Source of the DNA: Cyanoderma ruficeps | Taxonomy: Eukaryota; Chordata; Aves; Passeriformes; Timaliidae | Direction of reading: 5' to 3' | Length of the DNA: 64,000 nt | Assembly (NCBI GenBank): GCA_008694505.1 | Contig: VZDJ01000223.1 | Coordinates: 267,398-331,397, forward strand | Shown: positions 48,689-59,290 of the stretch, one piece after another | Position numbering within the stretch: position 1 is the first letter of the stretch | How the letters are laid out: every line of letters starts with the position of its first letter | Made by a program: the position numbers and the translations under genes | The notes under the pieces: generated by a model | The model's database searches: none | What the model was told of the DNA's origin: nothing | Seen by the model: only the letters and a program-made list of their open reading frames with translations

Positions 48689-48816
48689 TTTGAAGCTCTC
48701 GGGCTCCAAGTTCAGGCCACGCTCGCTGGCTATCTCAGAAGGGATGCTTGGGATGCTGCAGGGGAAGGAGCTGACATCCGCATGCTGCAGCCCCTCCTGC
48801 TGAGTGATGAGGGTCC
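48689..48816 (-). CDS. Candidate coding exon X, gene unknown
   Basis: The minus strand is open from an acceptor AG at 48817-48818 (after 'ggctcccacatcctcac') to a consensus donor AAA/GTGAGT (intron from 48688). The 128-base segment reads TLITQQEGLQHADVSSF, PCSIPSIPSEIAS, ERGLNLEPESFK. Composition and the strong donor are exon-like. Entry is phase 1 and exit phase 0. It lies 280 bases upstream of candidate Y and 740 bases upstream of candidate Z in the same orientation, which suggests parts of one minus-strand gene, but X does not join Y in phase. No domain recognised. Confidence 0.38.
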
Positions 48817-48818
48817 CT

Positions 48819-51449
48819 GTGAGGATGTGGGAGCCCCACATCAATGCTGAGCGTGGCCCTGACTCCTGGCTCATTGTCAGATTGGTTTGTGCAAACACCA
48901 AACCAGTTCTCCAGTGTCTGGGCACACGTGAGTGGCCAAAGGAGAAGGTCTGGGGGAAAGGGTCACCCGCTGCTATCAGATAAATCCATTAAACTTCCAA
49001 AACCAGCCAGACACCGAGCATCACCCCTCTCCAACATCATTCCAGTCTGGCTCATCTGAGTCTTCCTCCTGGGGGGCTCCTTTCCCTGCTCCTGCCTTCC
49101 CACTGCCCGCCCCTTTCCCTGGGCGCCCTTTGGCTTTCTGCACTCCCTGCAGTGCTCTCTGTTCCTGACTAACCTAAACAACTCCATGGACTTTATGAAT
49201 TTTTTCCCCTTGCTGCTCATCCTGGTTTCCAGAGCATTGCAGACTATGCAGATCATAACAGCTATATTTAAGGTTGCCTGACAGTTTCCATGATATGACC
49301 CATTGTTCGGTTGTTTGCAACACTGCCAAACTTTAACCCTTTGAGCTGAATAACTCAGGACATCTTCAGCAAGTCCAGTCCTTTTGAAAAGAAAAACGAG
49401 GGGGGAACACTTGATTTCTTGTTGAGGCTTTGCTGGGAAGCATCTCCTTCAGAGCTTTGCAGAACAGTTTGGGGAGGGGTCTGTGGTGTCGGGTCTGGGT
49501 CTCTGCTCTTGCGTGTCCCATGACAAATCCACCCAGGCACAGAAGGGTCTCAAAAGCAGGTTTTCTCGAGGCCCCTGATGCAGAGCTGTGCCAGGGCTGT
49601 CCCCTGTGACTGCTGTGACTGCAAACAGTGACTGCCCCTCTCCCTCAGCCCAGACCCACACCAGTGGGGCCACGCTGCAGCCACAGCCCCTGGCACACCT
49701 CCACTGCCCGCATGACAGATGTCATCTTGTCCCTGACCCCTGAGCCGCTGTGCCAGGTTGTCATTTTGTTCCTGGATTGCAGGGACACTGTCCCTCCTGG
49801 CTGTTGGTGCTGGGGTGCTGCAGTGCCTGGCTCACAGCTCTCCACATTCCTCTGCTGGCAGCAAGTGGCCAAGGTGGCAGCAGGAGATGCCCTTGTCCAC
49901 ACCATGTTTGGGACACTGACTCTGTTGTGACCTTTTGTGCACCACCCTAAGGCAGATCTGCTGCTTTTACAGTATTCTTGGAAAAAAATCACATTTAATT
50001 ACTGAATTTTTCCCCCCTCACTTTTAAACATATTGAACATGTGTTGCAGTGTCTACGTGATTGTGTGTGCAATGTCACCACAGCTTTGCCTTATCTAACC
50101 ACAGGATCTCAGCGAACAAAGCAAGATTGTGCAATTAGTAAAGCTGGTTCCTATAGAAAAAATAAATAAATTGTGTCTCCATATGCCCAAAGCTCTCTCA
50201 CGGAGCATACACGTGTCAGACTAAGCCAAACCACACAGGCATGTTCAAATGGCATTTTTACACTGCACCTTCATAGCATCTCCCTCATTTTTGTCCAAAA
50301 TCCATGAAGAAAGCTCACAGAACCCAGCAGGAAACCTGGCAGCCCTGTTGTAGGTCTGCACCAGGACAAAGAGGTCTGATTTTCCATCCTGCCTCTAGGT
50401 TTTGAACCCTGGCCGTGCCGTGGATGATCCAGCTACTCCAGCCACCTCTGATGAGGGAATTCTGAAAGCCCATGCAAGCTCTGTCAGTGAGCCCTCTTTG
50501 CCCACTGTTTTGAAATGCTCAGAGAACATCAACACAAGCTCTGTGCAAACAGTGCCAGGCACATGCTGTCCTACCACCCTGTCCTTGATGCCAGCACACG
50601 TGGGGTTCCTTGATCTCCACGGAATTTGTTACTCACAAACCCCAAAGGCCCATCCTGGATGGGGCCCTGAACTTGTTGCCAATGCCCGTTATGCCCTGTC
50701 ATCTCACCATAGTTGAAAAAAAACAAAGTCACACCCTCAGGCACTAAAACAAGGACTGAAACACTGGCTGTAACTGATGGGCCCCTGCACAAACTGCGTG
50801 CTTATCCCATGTGCTGCAGAAACTGTCTGGATTGCTGGGGGGGAGGCTATGGCTAACAGAAATACTCAGAATTCAAGAGAGATTTCCATGCAATTCCCTA
50901 GCCAAAAAGCTGACACCACTGATATTTCCAAATTCCACTCAAGTTCCTTCCTCAGCAACGAAACACCCTTGAAGAAGACAGGCAAAAGTGGAGGAAAGGG
51001 AAGAAAGTTCTTTCATGCCTCCAAATTTTCCTTTTAATTGGTGGAGAGCTCTCCCATATCACCAACCCACATGGTGCAGATGACATTTTTTATGGCCCCT
51101 CTCCACATGTGCTACAATGGAGATCACCACGGACTTCTGCCCCCCAGGTGTCCCTTATAATTCCTTGGAGAACACAGAATCAGCACTGGCTCTTCCTGTC
51201 CTCTCAGGAATAATATTACACAACCCACTTCTAAAGAATGATGGGTTTTCTTGCAGTCATTTTGAAACTTGAATATTTTATAACGACTGAAATGATCACA
51301 GCAAATTCCAAGGACGGCCAAGGAGCTCAAAATGATCCGATCATGTTTCCAGCCATGAGACCTTTGGAAAGAGCCCCAGAAAGAGGGGGAAATGCATTAA
51401 TTTTATGTTTTAATATTCAACAAACAGAGCAGCCTCTGCAGAGCAGCAG
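48819..51449. other. Unique non-coding stretch
   Basis: No recognised transposon. The plus strand at 49150-49280 gives a hydrophobic short frame and the minus strand a basic one, neither with splice support. 50000-50290 is AT-rich, with an AAATAAATAAATTG word and CpG-containing unique sequence. Confidence 0.5.
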
Positions 51450-52180
51450 CGTCCAGTTGAAAGTGTTGAGGAGTTTATTTTTCTTCAAACCTGTGATGGG
51501 GCCGAGTTTGGGACTCTCTGTTTAGCTTTTCAGCCTCTAGTTACATTGTGTAAACAGTTTATTTAACATCATTTTTGGCACTTCTTCAGTAAACCCACCA
51601 TAATAATCCTACTGGCAGACCAAACAGATCACAGATTAGCAGACAAAGCTGCTGTAAAACACCAAATTACCCATCCCCTGCTTTCCTGTTTTCAGGAGAT
51701 GTGAAGTCCTGTACTTAGTTGTGTTTATGCCTCATTCCGTGGCTGCACCACCAGGTCATGGAGCTGCTCCAATTAATGCTCCACCTCAGCCTCCAGCGGC
51801 ACTGAAACAGGGAAGCTCCGTGGGGGAAGGATTTTTCGGCTCTTTTAGAAGCTCATAAAACGTGCTGGGGTGCTGGCTGTTGCTTAACAGGCAAGGTATG
51901 CTGGCTTGATCCAGATTGGAAAGGACTCTAGACTAATGCTAAAGTCACCTATTGCTTACATTTCATTTTAATGTGCTTGAGTTCAATAAAAGTTTATCAT
52001 CTCCATTAAAACGGTGCCTATTGAAACTGATTTAATCTCGTTAGCACAGAAAACCACATGAAAGGAATCAAATCCATGGACAAGATTGAGCACAGTTACT
52101 TTCGGGGCATAAATTACATAAAAGCTGAGGGATAATCAGCCACAGCCACAGAGCCTGTCACCTGCATCACTCACATTTTT
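51450..52180. promoter_or_regulatory. 730-base AT-rich block, possible conserved element cluster
   Basis: This is the longest repeat-free AT-rich block in the window. It contains TAAACAGTTTATTTAACATC, AATTAATGC, CATTTTAATGTG, TTTAATCTCGTTAGC and CATAAATTACATAAAAG words, plus a cluster of retained CpGs. It ends about 370 bases before an LTR. No frame is coding-like. Composition suggests one or more conserved enhancers, a conclusion that needs alignment to other birds. Confidence 0.3.
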
Positions 52181-52541
52181 ATGCCAACACACTTTGCTGG
52201 GGAAGGTGCTGGGCACGAGCCATATCTCAGCAGGACGGAGCTCCTGCCAAGCACTGGAGTGATCGGCTGCTTAATGTCACAGCATCAGCACGCTCCCCAA
52301 GAGCCCATGAATCGTGTTACATTTGAACAAATAAATGTCATGTGTAGGGGTGCTGCTCAAACGTCTACTGGCAACAGTGCAGCTCCAAGTCTCGCTTCAG
52401 TGCCCTGCTTGGAGCAGAGAAGCTCTGCCTTTCTGCAGGGAACATCAGCTCCACCATTGGAGTGGTGCCCAGGCAGTGCCCTCTGTGCAGGTGTGGGGCA
52501 GGAATGGGCTCTTAGAGTGGGCACGAGTACAGGGAGATCCA

Positions 52542-52547
52542 GGGGTG
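52542..52547. repeat. Target-site duplication, left (GGGGTG)
   Basis: This six-base direct repeat is identical to GGGGTG at 53103-53108 and flanks the LTR between them exactly at its TG and CA ends. Confidence 0.92.
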
Positions 52548-53102
52548 TGTTGGAATTCTGGAAGCTGAGGGTCTTGGGCTTTCTGTGCTGACAGGCACTG
52601 ACCCTCAAGCAAGCCCTGTATTTGACCTGAGGCTGTGGAACAGGATTCTGAAGTTGAGTGATAGCACTGGGGTTGTGGGTGTGTAGTTTGAAGAGTATTG
52701 TGTGATCTCACAGGGTGAAAAACTTAGAATTTAAGGTTTTAGTATACAGTAATATACATGTGGCAATATGGAGGATTTAAGGCATTGTCCTTCTTCACAT
52801 TCTTCTTGGTTTTGGGTGTTTTTTCCTAACTGGGTGAAAAAGGTCCATGTTGTGGACCTTGGGGGGTCAGTTATTGGGTTAGAAGTATAAATAATATAGG
52901 TGTCATCTTGTAATTGGGTAATTAGCACTTAAAAGACCTTGGAAAGAGTTAGAGGATTCCATTTTCTACTTTGTTTGTTAGAGCTCATGACTCGTGAGAC
53001 TGTGCTATGGATAAGAATTAATAAACACTGAGTCTGAACACCAAACTGTGACTCCTGTGCATTAATCCCAGCTCTAACACAGAAGAAGACAAGAAACTCA
53101 CA
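52548..53102 (+). mobile_element. Solo endogenous-retrovirus LTR, 555 bases
   Basis: The element begins TGTTGGAATTC and ends AACTCACA, with TGT...ACA inverted ends, and is flanked by perfect 6-base duplications GGGGTG. Signals in order are TATAAATA (52886-52893) and AATAAA (53020-53025), so the plus strand is sense. Its 3' 100 bases match a 118-base copy nested in CR1 at 56666-56783, including 'taataaa', 'ctgagtc', 'gaac' and 'cattaatcccagctct'. There is no internal retroviral sequence, so it is a solo LTR left by recombination. Six-base duplications fit an ERVK-like (betaretroviral) integrase. Confidence 0.93.
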
Positions 53103-53108
53103 GGGGTG
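53103..53108. repeat. Target-site duplication, right (GGGGTG)
   Basis: Right partner of the duplication at 52542-52547. The perfect match dates the insertion as not very old, or as having escaped mutation in these 12 bases. Confidence 0.92.
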
Positions 53109-53944
53109 GATTTCAGCTGGGCTCTTGTTGACCCTGCCAGGCTCCCCAGTGGGCACTGATGGCACCGCTGGATGCTGAGATATCCTACAGTGAGGAGGGA
53201 TGGCCTCACCTCATCTGGGCACTGTGGAGCCAGAGTTTGCCTGAGGGAGATGCCCTAGGGCTACAGCTGCAGCTTGTCTTATTGGTGATGGGGACAAGGG
53301 AGAAGGGCACTCCTGTGGCCCTGCACTCTGGTTTTACTGGCTCCATCCCCTGATGGACTGTCCAATTTCCATGACTGAGGACAGACTGGGGACAAGAACA
53401 AGCTTTCAAACCCACTGCAGATGCAACTAGCAGGGCTCAGGTCTGCTCTGAGGCTGGAAACACTCACACAGAGAACAGGGGATGAACCTCATCCCACTGG
53501 CCAGCATGGTTGAGAGTACCAATGGTTCTTACAACTGACAAGGAAGATGATTAATTAGTAGTAATTAGTATGAGCATGTCCCCACTGATCTGTTGGTTCT
53601 TCTGAAGTTCCTGATGCACAAAAGACGTGCCCCTGCAGCTTGCTAGTGCCTGATATGGAGCAAACACTGGACTGCAGCAGGGGGCACCTCACAGCCTTGG
53701 AGCCCCTGATGTCCCCAAAGCAGTGTTATGTCACAAAGCCCAGACATGGCCCACCACAGGCACCTAAGGGGCACATTACAGATCCCTCAACAGGGATACA
53801 GGTGTAGCTTACAGAGGTTTTGGTGCACAACTATTGCAAATAACAGGAATATTGATGAGAAGCTTTGATCTGAACACATTGAAGCTTCTCATGAGGGTCA
53901 GGCAAGCAGAGGATGCCTGTGCATGGGTCTGATTCTGCTCCTCA
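53109..53944. other. Unique non-coding stretch
   Basis: No gene or element recognised. Frames on both strands are short and unremarkable. Confidence 0.55.
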
Positions 53945-54178
53945 CCAACCGCTGTGTCAGGAGAGGTTTAGGCTGGAGATCAGGGAAAGGTTCTTCCCCC
54001 AGAGGCTGCTGACACTGCCCAGGTTCCCCAAGGAATGGGCACGGCCCCAAGGCTGCCAGAGCTCCAGGAGTGTTTGGACAGTGCTGCCAGGGATTCTTGG
54101 TGGGTCTGAGCAGGGCCAGGAGTGGACTGAAGATCCCTGTGTGTCCCTTCCAGATCAGGACATTCTGTGATTGTATGC
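53945..54178 (+). mobile_element. CR1 LINE 3' end, sense
   Basis: The CR1 order is clear: 'gtgtcaggagaggtttaggc', 'tggagatcagggaaaggttc', 'ttcccccagaggctgctgac', 'actgcccaggttccccaagg', 'aatgggcacggccccaaggc', 'tgccagagctccaggagtgt', 'ttggacagtgctgccaggga', then 'agatccctgtgtgtcccttc' and 'aggacattctgtgattgtat'. The 'gtgctgccagg...cc' pattern and 'ttctgtgatt' tail define a subfamily distinct from the 'ttctatga' copies. Confidence 0.93.
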
Positions 54179-55123
54179 AGACAAGAAAGGCTGGTGATCT
54201 CTCCTTGCACACCTCCTTCCAACTCACAATACTGGTTCTAGGAAAATATTTCAGGTCATTTGGATATAAGGATTGTCCCCAGAAACATTTATGAAACAAA
54301 GCTTTTTCTCATCAACATCCCATGGTCAAAGGCGTCTGAACAGATTCACCAACTATTGAAAACCCCACTGAATGCAGGAAAGTTCACAGAGGGTTTGAAC
54401 AAGATTTTCCCCCTTTCAAGTGACTGCCTGTGTACACCACTTCAGAGGGAATGAACGAGCATGAAATTCAATTATACAGGCACTCAAACACTTGAACCAG
54501 AACTTCTTCCCTTAATCTTTATGTTGAGGACAGGGTAAGACTGTGAAGCCATTCTCAACATGACAGCACTTTATTTCATCTGCAGTCCTGGTAAGATACA
54601 CAATTCACTTAACTGAAGAGCAGGGATTTTGAGCTGTGTGCTCTGTAAGCAACGTAGCCTAGATGTGCTGCCCATCACTGTCAGACTGCCCCTTGGAGAG
54701 TCAGCTGGAGAGGGAAAATAGCCCTGAGCTAGTGAGACAGGAGTCTTTACAAGGCTCCTACAAACATCCAGGGATCCTGCAGACATCCAGGAGCACGGGG
54801 GTGGTCTGGTGAAAAGGCAGAGCACTCAGCATCCAATGCAACACACGCCTGTATCCATAGAAAATTTTTGCTTCCACCCTGTCCTGCAAAAATCTTGGAG
54901 CTACAGAAAGTCGTTGTTCATCTGGATTATAATTTGTTTTCTTCTGGACTAGAGTTCCATTTGTACAAGAAAAAGCAGAGCTGTATCAGTCTGGATTTAT
55001 CGGGGACACCAACTCACTGCCCAAATTCCCACTTCTGTAGCATTCAAGGAAGTGGCTGAGTGTCCCTGACAGCTTCAGCAAATGTGAGGCACACTGACAT
55101 GCTGGATATTGAAATAGTGATTT
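54179..55123. other. Unique non-coding stretch
   Basis: No recognised element or exon in this 945-base gap between two CR1 copies. Confidence 0.55.
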
Positions 55124-55440
55124 ATAGAATAACAGAATTATGGAATGGTTTGGGTTGGAAGAGACCTTAGATATCATCTCATTCATCCCTCCTGCATGGG
55201 CAAGAACATCTTCCACTGTCCCAGGCTGCTCCAAGCCCCATCCACCCTGGCCTTGGACACTTCCAGGGATCCGGGGCAGCCACAGCTTCTCTGGGCAGCC
55301 TGTGCTAGGGCCTGCTCACCCTCACAGGGAACAATTCCTTCCCAATATCTCATTTACACCTACTTTCTGTCAGTTTGTCCTGTCACTTCATGCTCTTGTA
55401 AACACCCTTTCAGTTTCTCAGTTTCTGGAAGGATGCAAGT
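55124..55440 (-). mobile_element. CR1 LINE 3' end, antisense
   Basis: Read on the plus strand: tail 'tagaataacagaattatgga', 'atggtttgggttggaagaga', 'ccttagatatcatctcattc', 'ttccactgtcccaggctgct', 'ccatccaccctggccttgga', 'cacttccagggatccggggc', 'agcttctctgggcagcctgt' and 'ctcaccctcacagggaacaa', followed by the 'ttcagtttgtcctgtcactt'-like block, all in CR1 order. The element is therefore on the minus strand. It is 5' truncated. Confidence 0.95.
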
Positions 55441-55979
55441 GTAAAGCACTCTGCTGTGATCAGCTGGAATTCACAAACCCCTAAAGATGACAGATGTGTT
55501 TGAAGCTGCTCAGAATGGGTTTCCTGACGTGATTTACCAGGTCACAGCACTCATGGCAGTGAAGTGGCCTCAGAACAATGTGTTATCCTTCAGGCTGTTC
55601 TCAGCAGCAATGCACAGAGCTCTAATTTGATTAAAATAATGGTCTTTTCCTTTCACATCTGCTCAGATTGCAAACCAGTGGGGCAGGTCCCAAGCTCTGT
55701 GCCAGCACAAGGTAAATGACACCGTGGCCAGGGTCCCCTTTGGCTGGACTCCTGCCAGGGCAGAGCATGTCCCACAGTCTGTGCTGGCCGGATCACATCC
55801 TGAACTCACCTGAGCCTATGAAGTCTAACTCCACATTGGTGAGTGGCATTTAATCAGAGTAAATTTGGTGTAACATTAGAGCTGAATCCACTTTTTTAGT
55901 GTTTAAAAACAAGATAAGTCTTATTTTGGAAATTTTTGCACTCTGGAACAGCACCCCCACTCCTCTCCCCCTCCTTTTA
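55441..55979. other. Unique non-coding stretch
   Basis: No recognised element. It is a short gap between two same-orientation CR1 copies, not obviously derived from them. Confidence 0.5.
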
Positions 55980-56659
55980 AGGGACCAAAAGCTCATCTCG
56001 TTTCACCCCTCCCATGGCAGGGACAACTTCCACTATCCCAGGTTGCTCCAAGCCCCGTCCAGCCTGGCCTTGGACACTGCCAGGGATCCAGGGGCGGCCA
56101 CAGCTTCTCTGGGCACCCTGTGCCAGGGCCTGCCCACCCTCACATCCAGGAATTTCTTCCTAATATCCCTCCAACCTTGCTCTATTGGAAGCCATTCCCT
56201 GTGACCTGTCATTCCCTCCCTTGTCCCCAGTCCCTCTCCAGCTCTCCTGGAGCCCCTTTAGACTCTGGAAGGGGCTCTGAGCTCTCCCTGGAGCCTTCTC
56301 TTCTCCAGGTGAACACCCCCAGCTCTACCAACCTGGCACCAGAGCAGAGGGACTCCAGCCCTTGGAGCACCTCCATGACCTCCTCTGGACTCTCTCCAGC
56401 AGCTCCAGCTCCTTCCTGTGCTGGGCCCCAGGGCTGGGACAGCTGTGCAGGCGGGACCTCACCTGAGCACAGGGGCAGAGGGGCAGAATCCCCCTCCCCT
56501 CCCTGCTGCCCATGCTGGGGGCTCAGCCCTGGGCACAAAGAGTTTCTGTGTGCCAGCTGTCACCCACCAGCACCCCCAAGTCCTTCTCCCAAGGGCTACT
56601 CTCCATCTATTCTGTGCCCAATCTGTGCCCATGCTTGGCATTGACCCGACTCAGGTGCA

Positions 56660-56665
56660 GCACCT
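56660..56665. repeat. Target-site duplication, left (GCACCT)
   Basis: Six bases of CR1 sequence directly before the TG of the nested LTR. The identical partner is at 56784-56789. Removing the insert and one copy restores the uninterrupted CR1 order. Confidence 0.9.
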
Positions 56666-56783
56666 TGTTGGAACCCTGGGCACTGAGAATTTTAGACTTA
56701 ATAAAAATCTGAGTCCGAACGTGAAACACTGTCTCTCGAGCATTTAATCCCAACTCTGACAGAAAAGAAGATAAAAAGCAACA
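56666..56783 (+). mobile_element. 118-base internally deleted LTR nested in CR1
   Basis: It begins TGTTGGAACCC and ends AAAGCAACA, so it has TGTTG...CAACA inverted ends, and is flanked by perfect 6-base duplications GCACCT of the host CR1. Compared with the 555-base LTR at 52548-53102 it keeps the first bases and the last about 95 bases, including a variant polyadenylation region ('taataaaaatctgag') and a final cattTAATCCCAACTCTGACA block. Most of U3, including the TATA box, is missing. Because both ends and both duplications are intact, the deletion is internal and most likely arose before or after integration by recombination between short repeats. Confidence 0.9.
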
Positions 56784-56789
56784 GCACCT
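56784..56789. repeat. Target-site duplication, right (GCACCT)
   Basis: Right partner of the duplication at 56660-56665. The following bases continue CR1 with 'tgcactgggtcttgttgaa'. Confidence 0.9.
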
Positions 56790-57084
56790 TGCACTGGGTC
56801 TTGTTGAATTTTGTAAGATTCCATGTGCCCACCTCAGCCTGTCAGGGTCCTTTAGGAGGGCCTCCTTTCCCTCTGGAGTGTCACCCACACCATTCAGCCT
56901 GGTGCCACCCACAAACAGGAGATGGGACTCAGCCCCACTCAGCCCCAGATCTCTTCCTGAGTCCTGCCCAAGCCACACTCCTTGCACACCACAGCAGCTC
57001 AGCTGCTTCACCACCAGCCTGTGCCCAGGTTGAGTACACTGCTAGATCCTCTTCAGTTGTGCTGTAATGATTATTTACTCTCTT

Positions 57085-57367
57085 TGATGCCTTAAGCTTT
57101 AGCTTTCATATTTGCAGATGAGACCTCACAACCTGAAGCTGGAATTGGATAATTAAACCCCAATATGCAAATGGACCAAAACTTATAAAAATGTAAGATC
57201 TCGTTACTGGTCAGCCATTTTGTGACTATTCTTAGTCCACCCTGGGTGCAGCCTTCGTGAAGCTCCTGTCCTGCCCAAGGTGTGTCCTTAAAGGCCTTTC
57301 AATAAATACCTACTTTATTCTCTAGCTCTGTCCAGTCTCTGTTTCAGGTCAGCCTTCCTAGGCATCA
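57085..57367 (+). mobile_element. Solo LTR, octamer family, copy C
   Basis: A 283-base LTR starting TGATGCC and ending GGCATCA, the full 7-base inverted terminal repeat. It carries the octamer ATGCAAAT (57165-57172), TATAAAAA (57184-57191) and AATAAA (57301-57306). Relative to copy B about 160 bases of the 5' part of U3, between 'agctttcatat' and 'gacctcacaacctgaag', are missing. The remaining sequence aligns closely. The flanks TCTCTT and TTTTCA do not form a clear duplication. Confidence 0.9.
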
Positions 57368-58930
57368 TTTTCAAAGATGGTAAAGCACATTTTTGCTGGT
57401 GGAGTGGCTGAGCACAGTCCCATGGCCGTGCAGGTTAGCTGAGATCCACACATCTGCCTAAGCCCATGAGAAAATCAAGATACTGTCAGATCTGGTTTCT
57501 GTGGGGGAGAATTACAGCAGAAATAGAGTTTCCTGCACAGAACTGGCTGTTCCTGTAAGCAGACAGTACAACTGACCTTAAATTGAGCCCTGCAGCCCCT
57601 CAGTGAAGGTCCAGCATGTGTAAAAGAAATATCTCCTAGGCAGAATTTTGTAAGATGTTTTCCTAAGAAGAGAGCACAAAGTATTCAGAGCTGGGTGTGC
57701 AGAGACAGAAGAATTTAGTCACTCCAGCTTTCTGACCATGGCTTTGAAACATCAGAATTTTTTAGAAAGGGCAATAAATGTGTTTCCTCTGTTTGCATTA
57801 AACACTGTGCAGATTTCTGTCATGAGGAATGAAAACAGGAGTTGGGTCAGCAAATGATAATGAGCCTCCATGTGCCTTTCGGGGGGTCAATGCCAGATCA
57901 CAGAGCCCAGGCCCGCGCCAAGAATCCGAGGGAGGTTTCCTGGAGCGGCTCAGAACACGAACAACCTCGACATGTTGGTCCCAGTGCCCCAACCTGGGAA
58001 TTGTTGCTCATTTGCAAATGCCTGCAGCTCCTCTGGGCACTGGAGAGATCTGTCACGCAGCACTGATCCCCAGCTCTGAGCACTTATTTTGTTCCTTTAC
58101 TGGAGGGAATTGTTTTTGCCAAAGTAGAAATCTTAATGAAAAAACAAACACCTCATCTTTCTTCCCTTGACCTCTTGGGAGGATTTTCAGGGGAAGAAAA
58201 CCAGGAGAACACTTTAGAAGTAAACAGTTCTCAGTTATTAAAAGCAAATAAATAAACAGCCCTTGCTGCATTCCCAAGCAAACAGGAACACTTCATTATA
58301 AAGATGAAAACACTATGTTTTTGTGAAAGAAAAAAATTAATTCCACACAACTTCCCCACAGCCCCAGAGGCTTTTGGCCTTGACTGGATCTGCCTCCCTG
58401 CTCCAGTTTTGGAAGCTGCATTGCCATCACGTCCTGTGGACACATGTGGGGCTCTGGGGTCCCCAGGAACCACCCTGGGCATGGGATTCATGGAAATCAG
58501 GGGCTGTGTGTGCACAAGCAGAGCTCCACCTGCCTGGTGTGCCATGGGTGTGTGGTGACCTGCACCCCTCACTGCTGTCCACTGCAGTGAGGAGAAATGG
58601 CCTCCTGGGGACACATCCCCACCACATCAGATGGGACATCACTGGTCAGACACTGCTTGTCCCCCAGTGTGGGAAGGGAAAGAGCAGTGGCTATGACTTT
58701 GGCAGCAGAGAGTGGTCATTTCCAAGGGACTTGTGGTGCTGTTCTGTGCCCCAAACTTTTTGGGATCCAGAATGTGGACTGTTCCTATCGAGCTTCATAG
58801 ATGTTGGGATGGAGATGGGAACCATCTTGCTGAGAGGCCTAACCTCTGCTCCCAGGGGAGAGGGTGACTATTGCTTTTTTTGAGAAGATATGTCCCACAG
58901 AGGAGACCCTCCATCCACTAGATATTCCTG
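57368..58930. other. Unique non-coding stretch
   Basis: No recognised element. 58120-58340 is AT-rich with AAATAAATAAAC. The frame at 57829-58170 (plus) is the most protein-like here but has no splice support. Confidence 0.5.
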
Positions 58931-58935
58931 CCACT

Positions 58936-59058
58936 CAGCCCTGGGAGGCACATCTGGGGTGATCCTGCCCCTCTGTCCAGCCTTAGGGGCACATCTGGAG
59001 TGATCCTACCCCTCTGTCCAGCCCTGGGGGCACATCTGGGGTGCTGTGTCCAGCTCTG
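58936..59058. repeat. 41-base tandem repeat, about three copies
   Basis: The phrase 'ggcacatctggggtgatcct' recurs at 58947, 58988 and 59029, a constant 41-base period, with the third copy merging into the CR1 'gtgctgtgtccagct' block. The unit itself derives from CR1, so this is amplification within the element. Confidence 0.9.
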
Positions 59059-59190
59059 GATGCTCAGCACAGCAGGGACAGGAGCTCCTGGAGCTGAGGA
59101 AGGGCCTGGAGCATCTCCGTGCCCAGGAAAGGCTGAGGGAGCTGGGGCTGCTCAGCCTGGAGAGAAGCTCCAGCTGAGAGGGACCCTCAG

Positions 59191-59290
59191 CCCTGGGTGT
59201 CCCTGGGTGTCCCTGTCTGTCCCTGTTTGTCCCTGTCTGTCCCTGGGTGTCCCTGTCTGTCACTGTCTGTCCCCGTGTGTCCCTGTGTGC
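59191..59290. repeat. 10-base minisatellite, ten units
   Basis: Ten consecutive 10-base units of the form CCCTGNNTGT (NN is gg, tc, tt or tg) sit exactly in register. The array lies inside a CR1 copy. It keeps an open frame on both strands only because 10-base units pass through all frames without stops. Confidence 0.97.

Larger units (their letters stand above)
55980..56925 (-). mobile_element. CR1 LINE fragment, antisense, split by an LTR
   Basis: This is the longest CR1 copy here, about 830 bases without its insert. On the plus strand it runs from 'aagggaccaaaagctcatct' through 'cactatcccaggttgctcca', 'ttctctgggcaccctgtgcc', 'ggagccttctcttctccagg', 'ctccagcccttggagcacct', 'cagcacccccaagtccttct' and 'ctcaggtgcagcacctt', then an LTR, then 'gcaccttgcactgggtcttg', 'cagcctgtcagggtccttta', 'gtgtcacccacaccattcag' and 'gcctggtgccacccacaaac'. 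All blocks follow CR1 order on the minus strand, with no protein frame left intact. Beyond 56925 the match fades. Confidence 0.95.
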
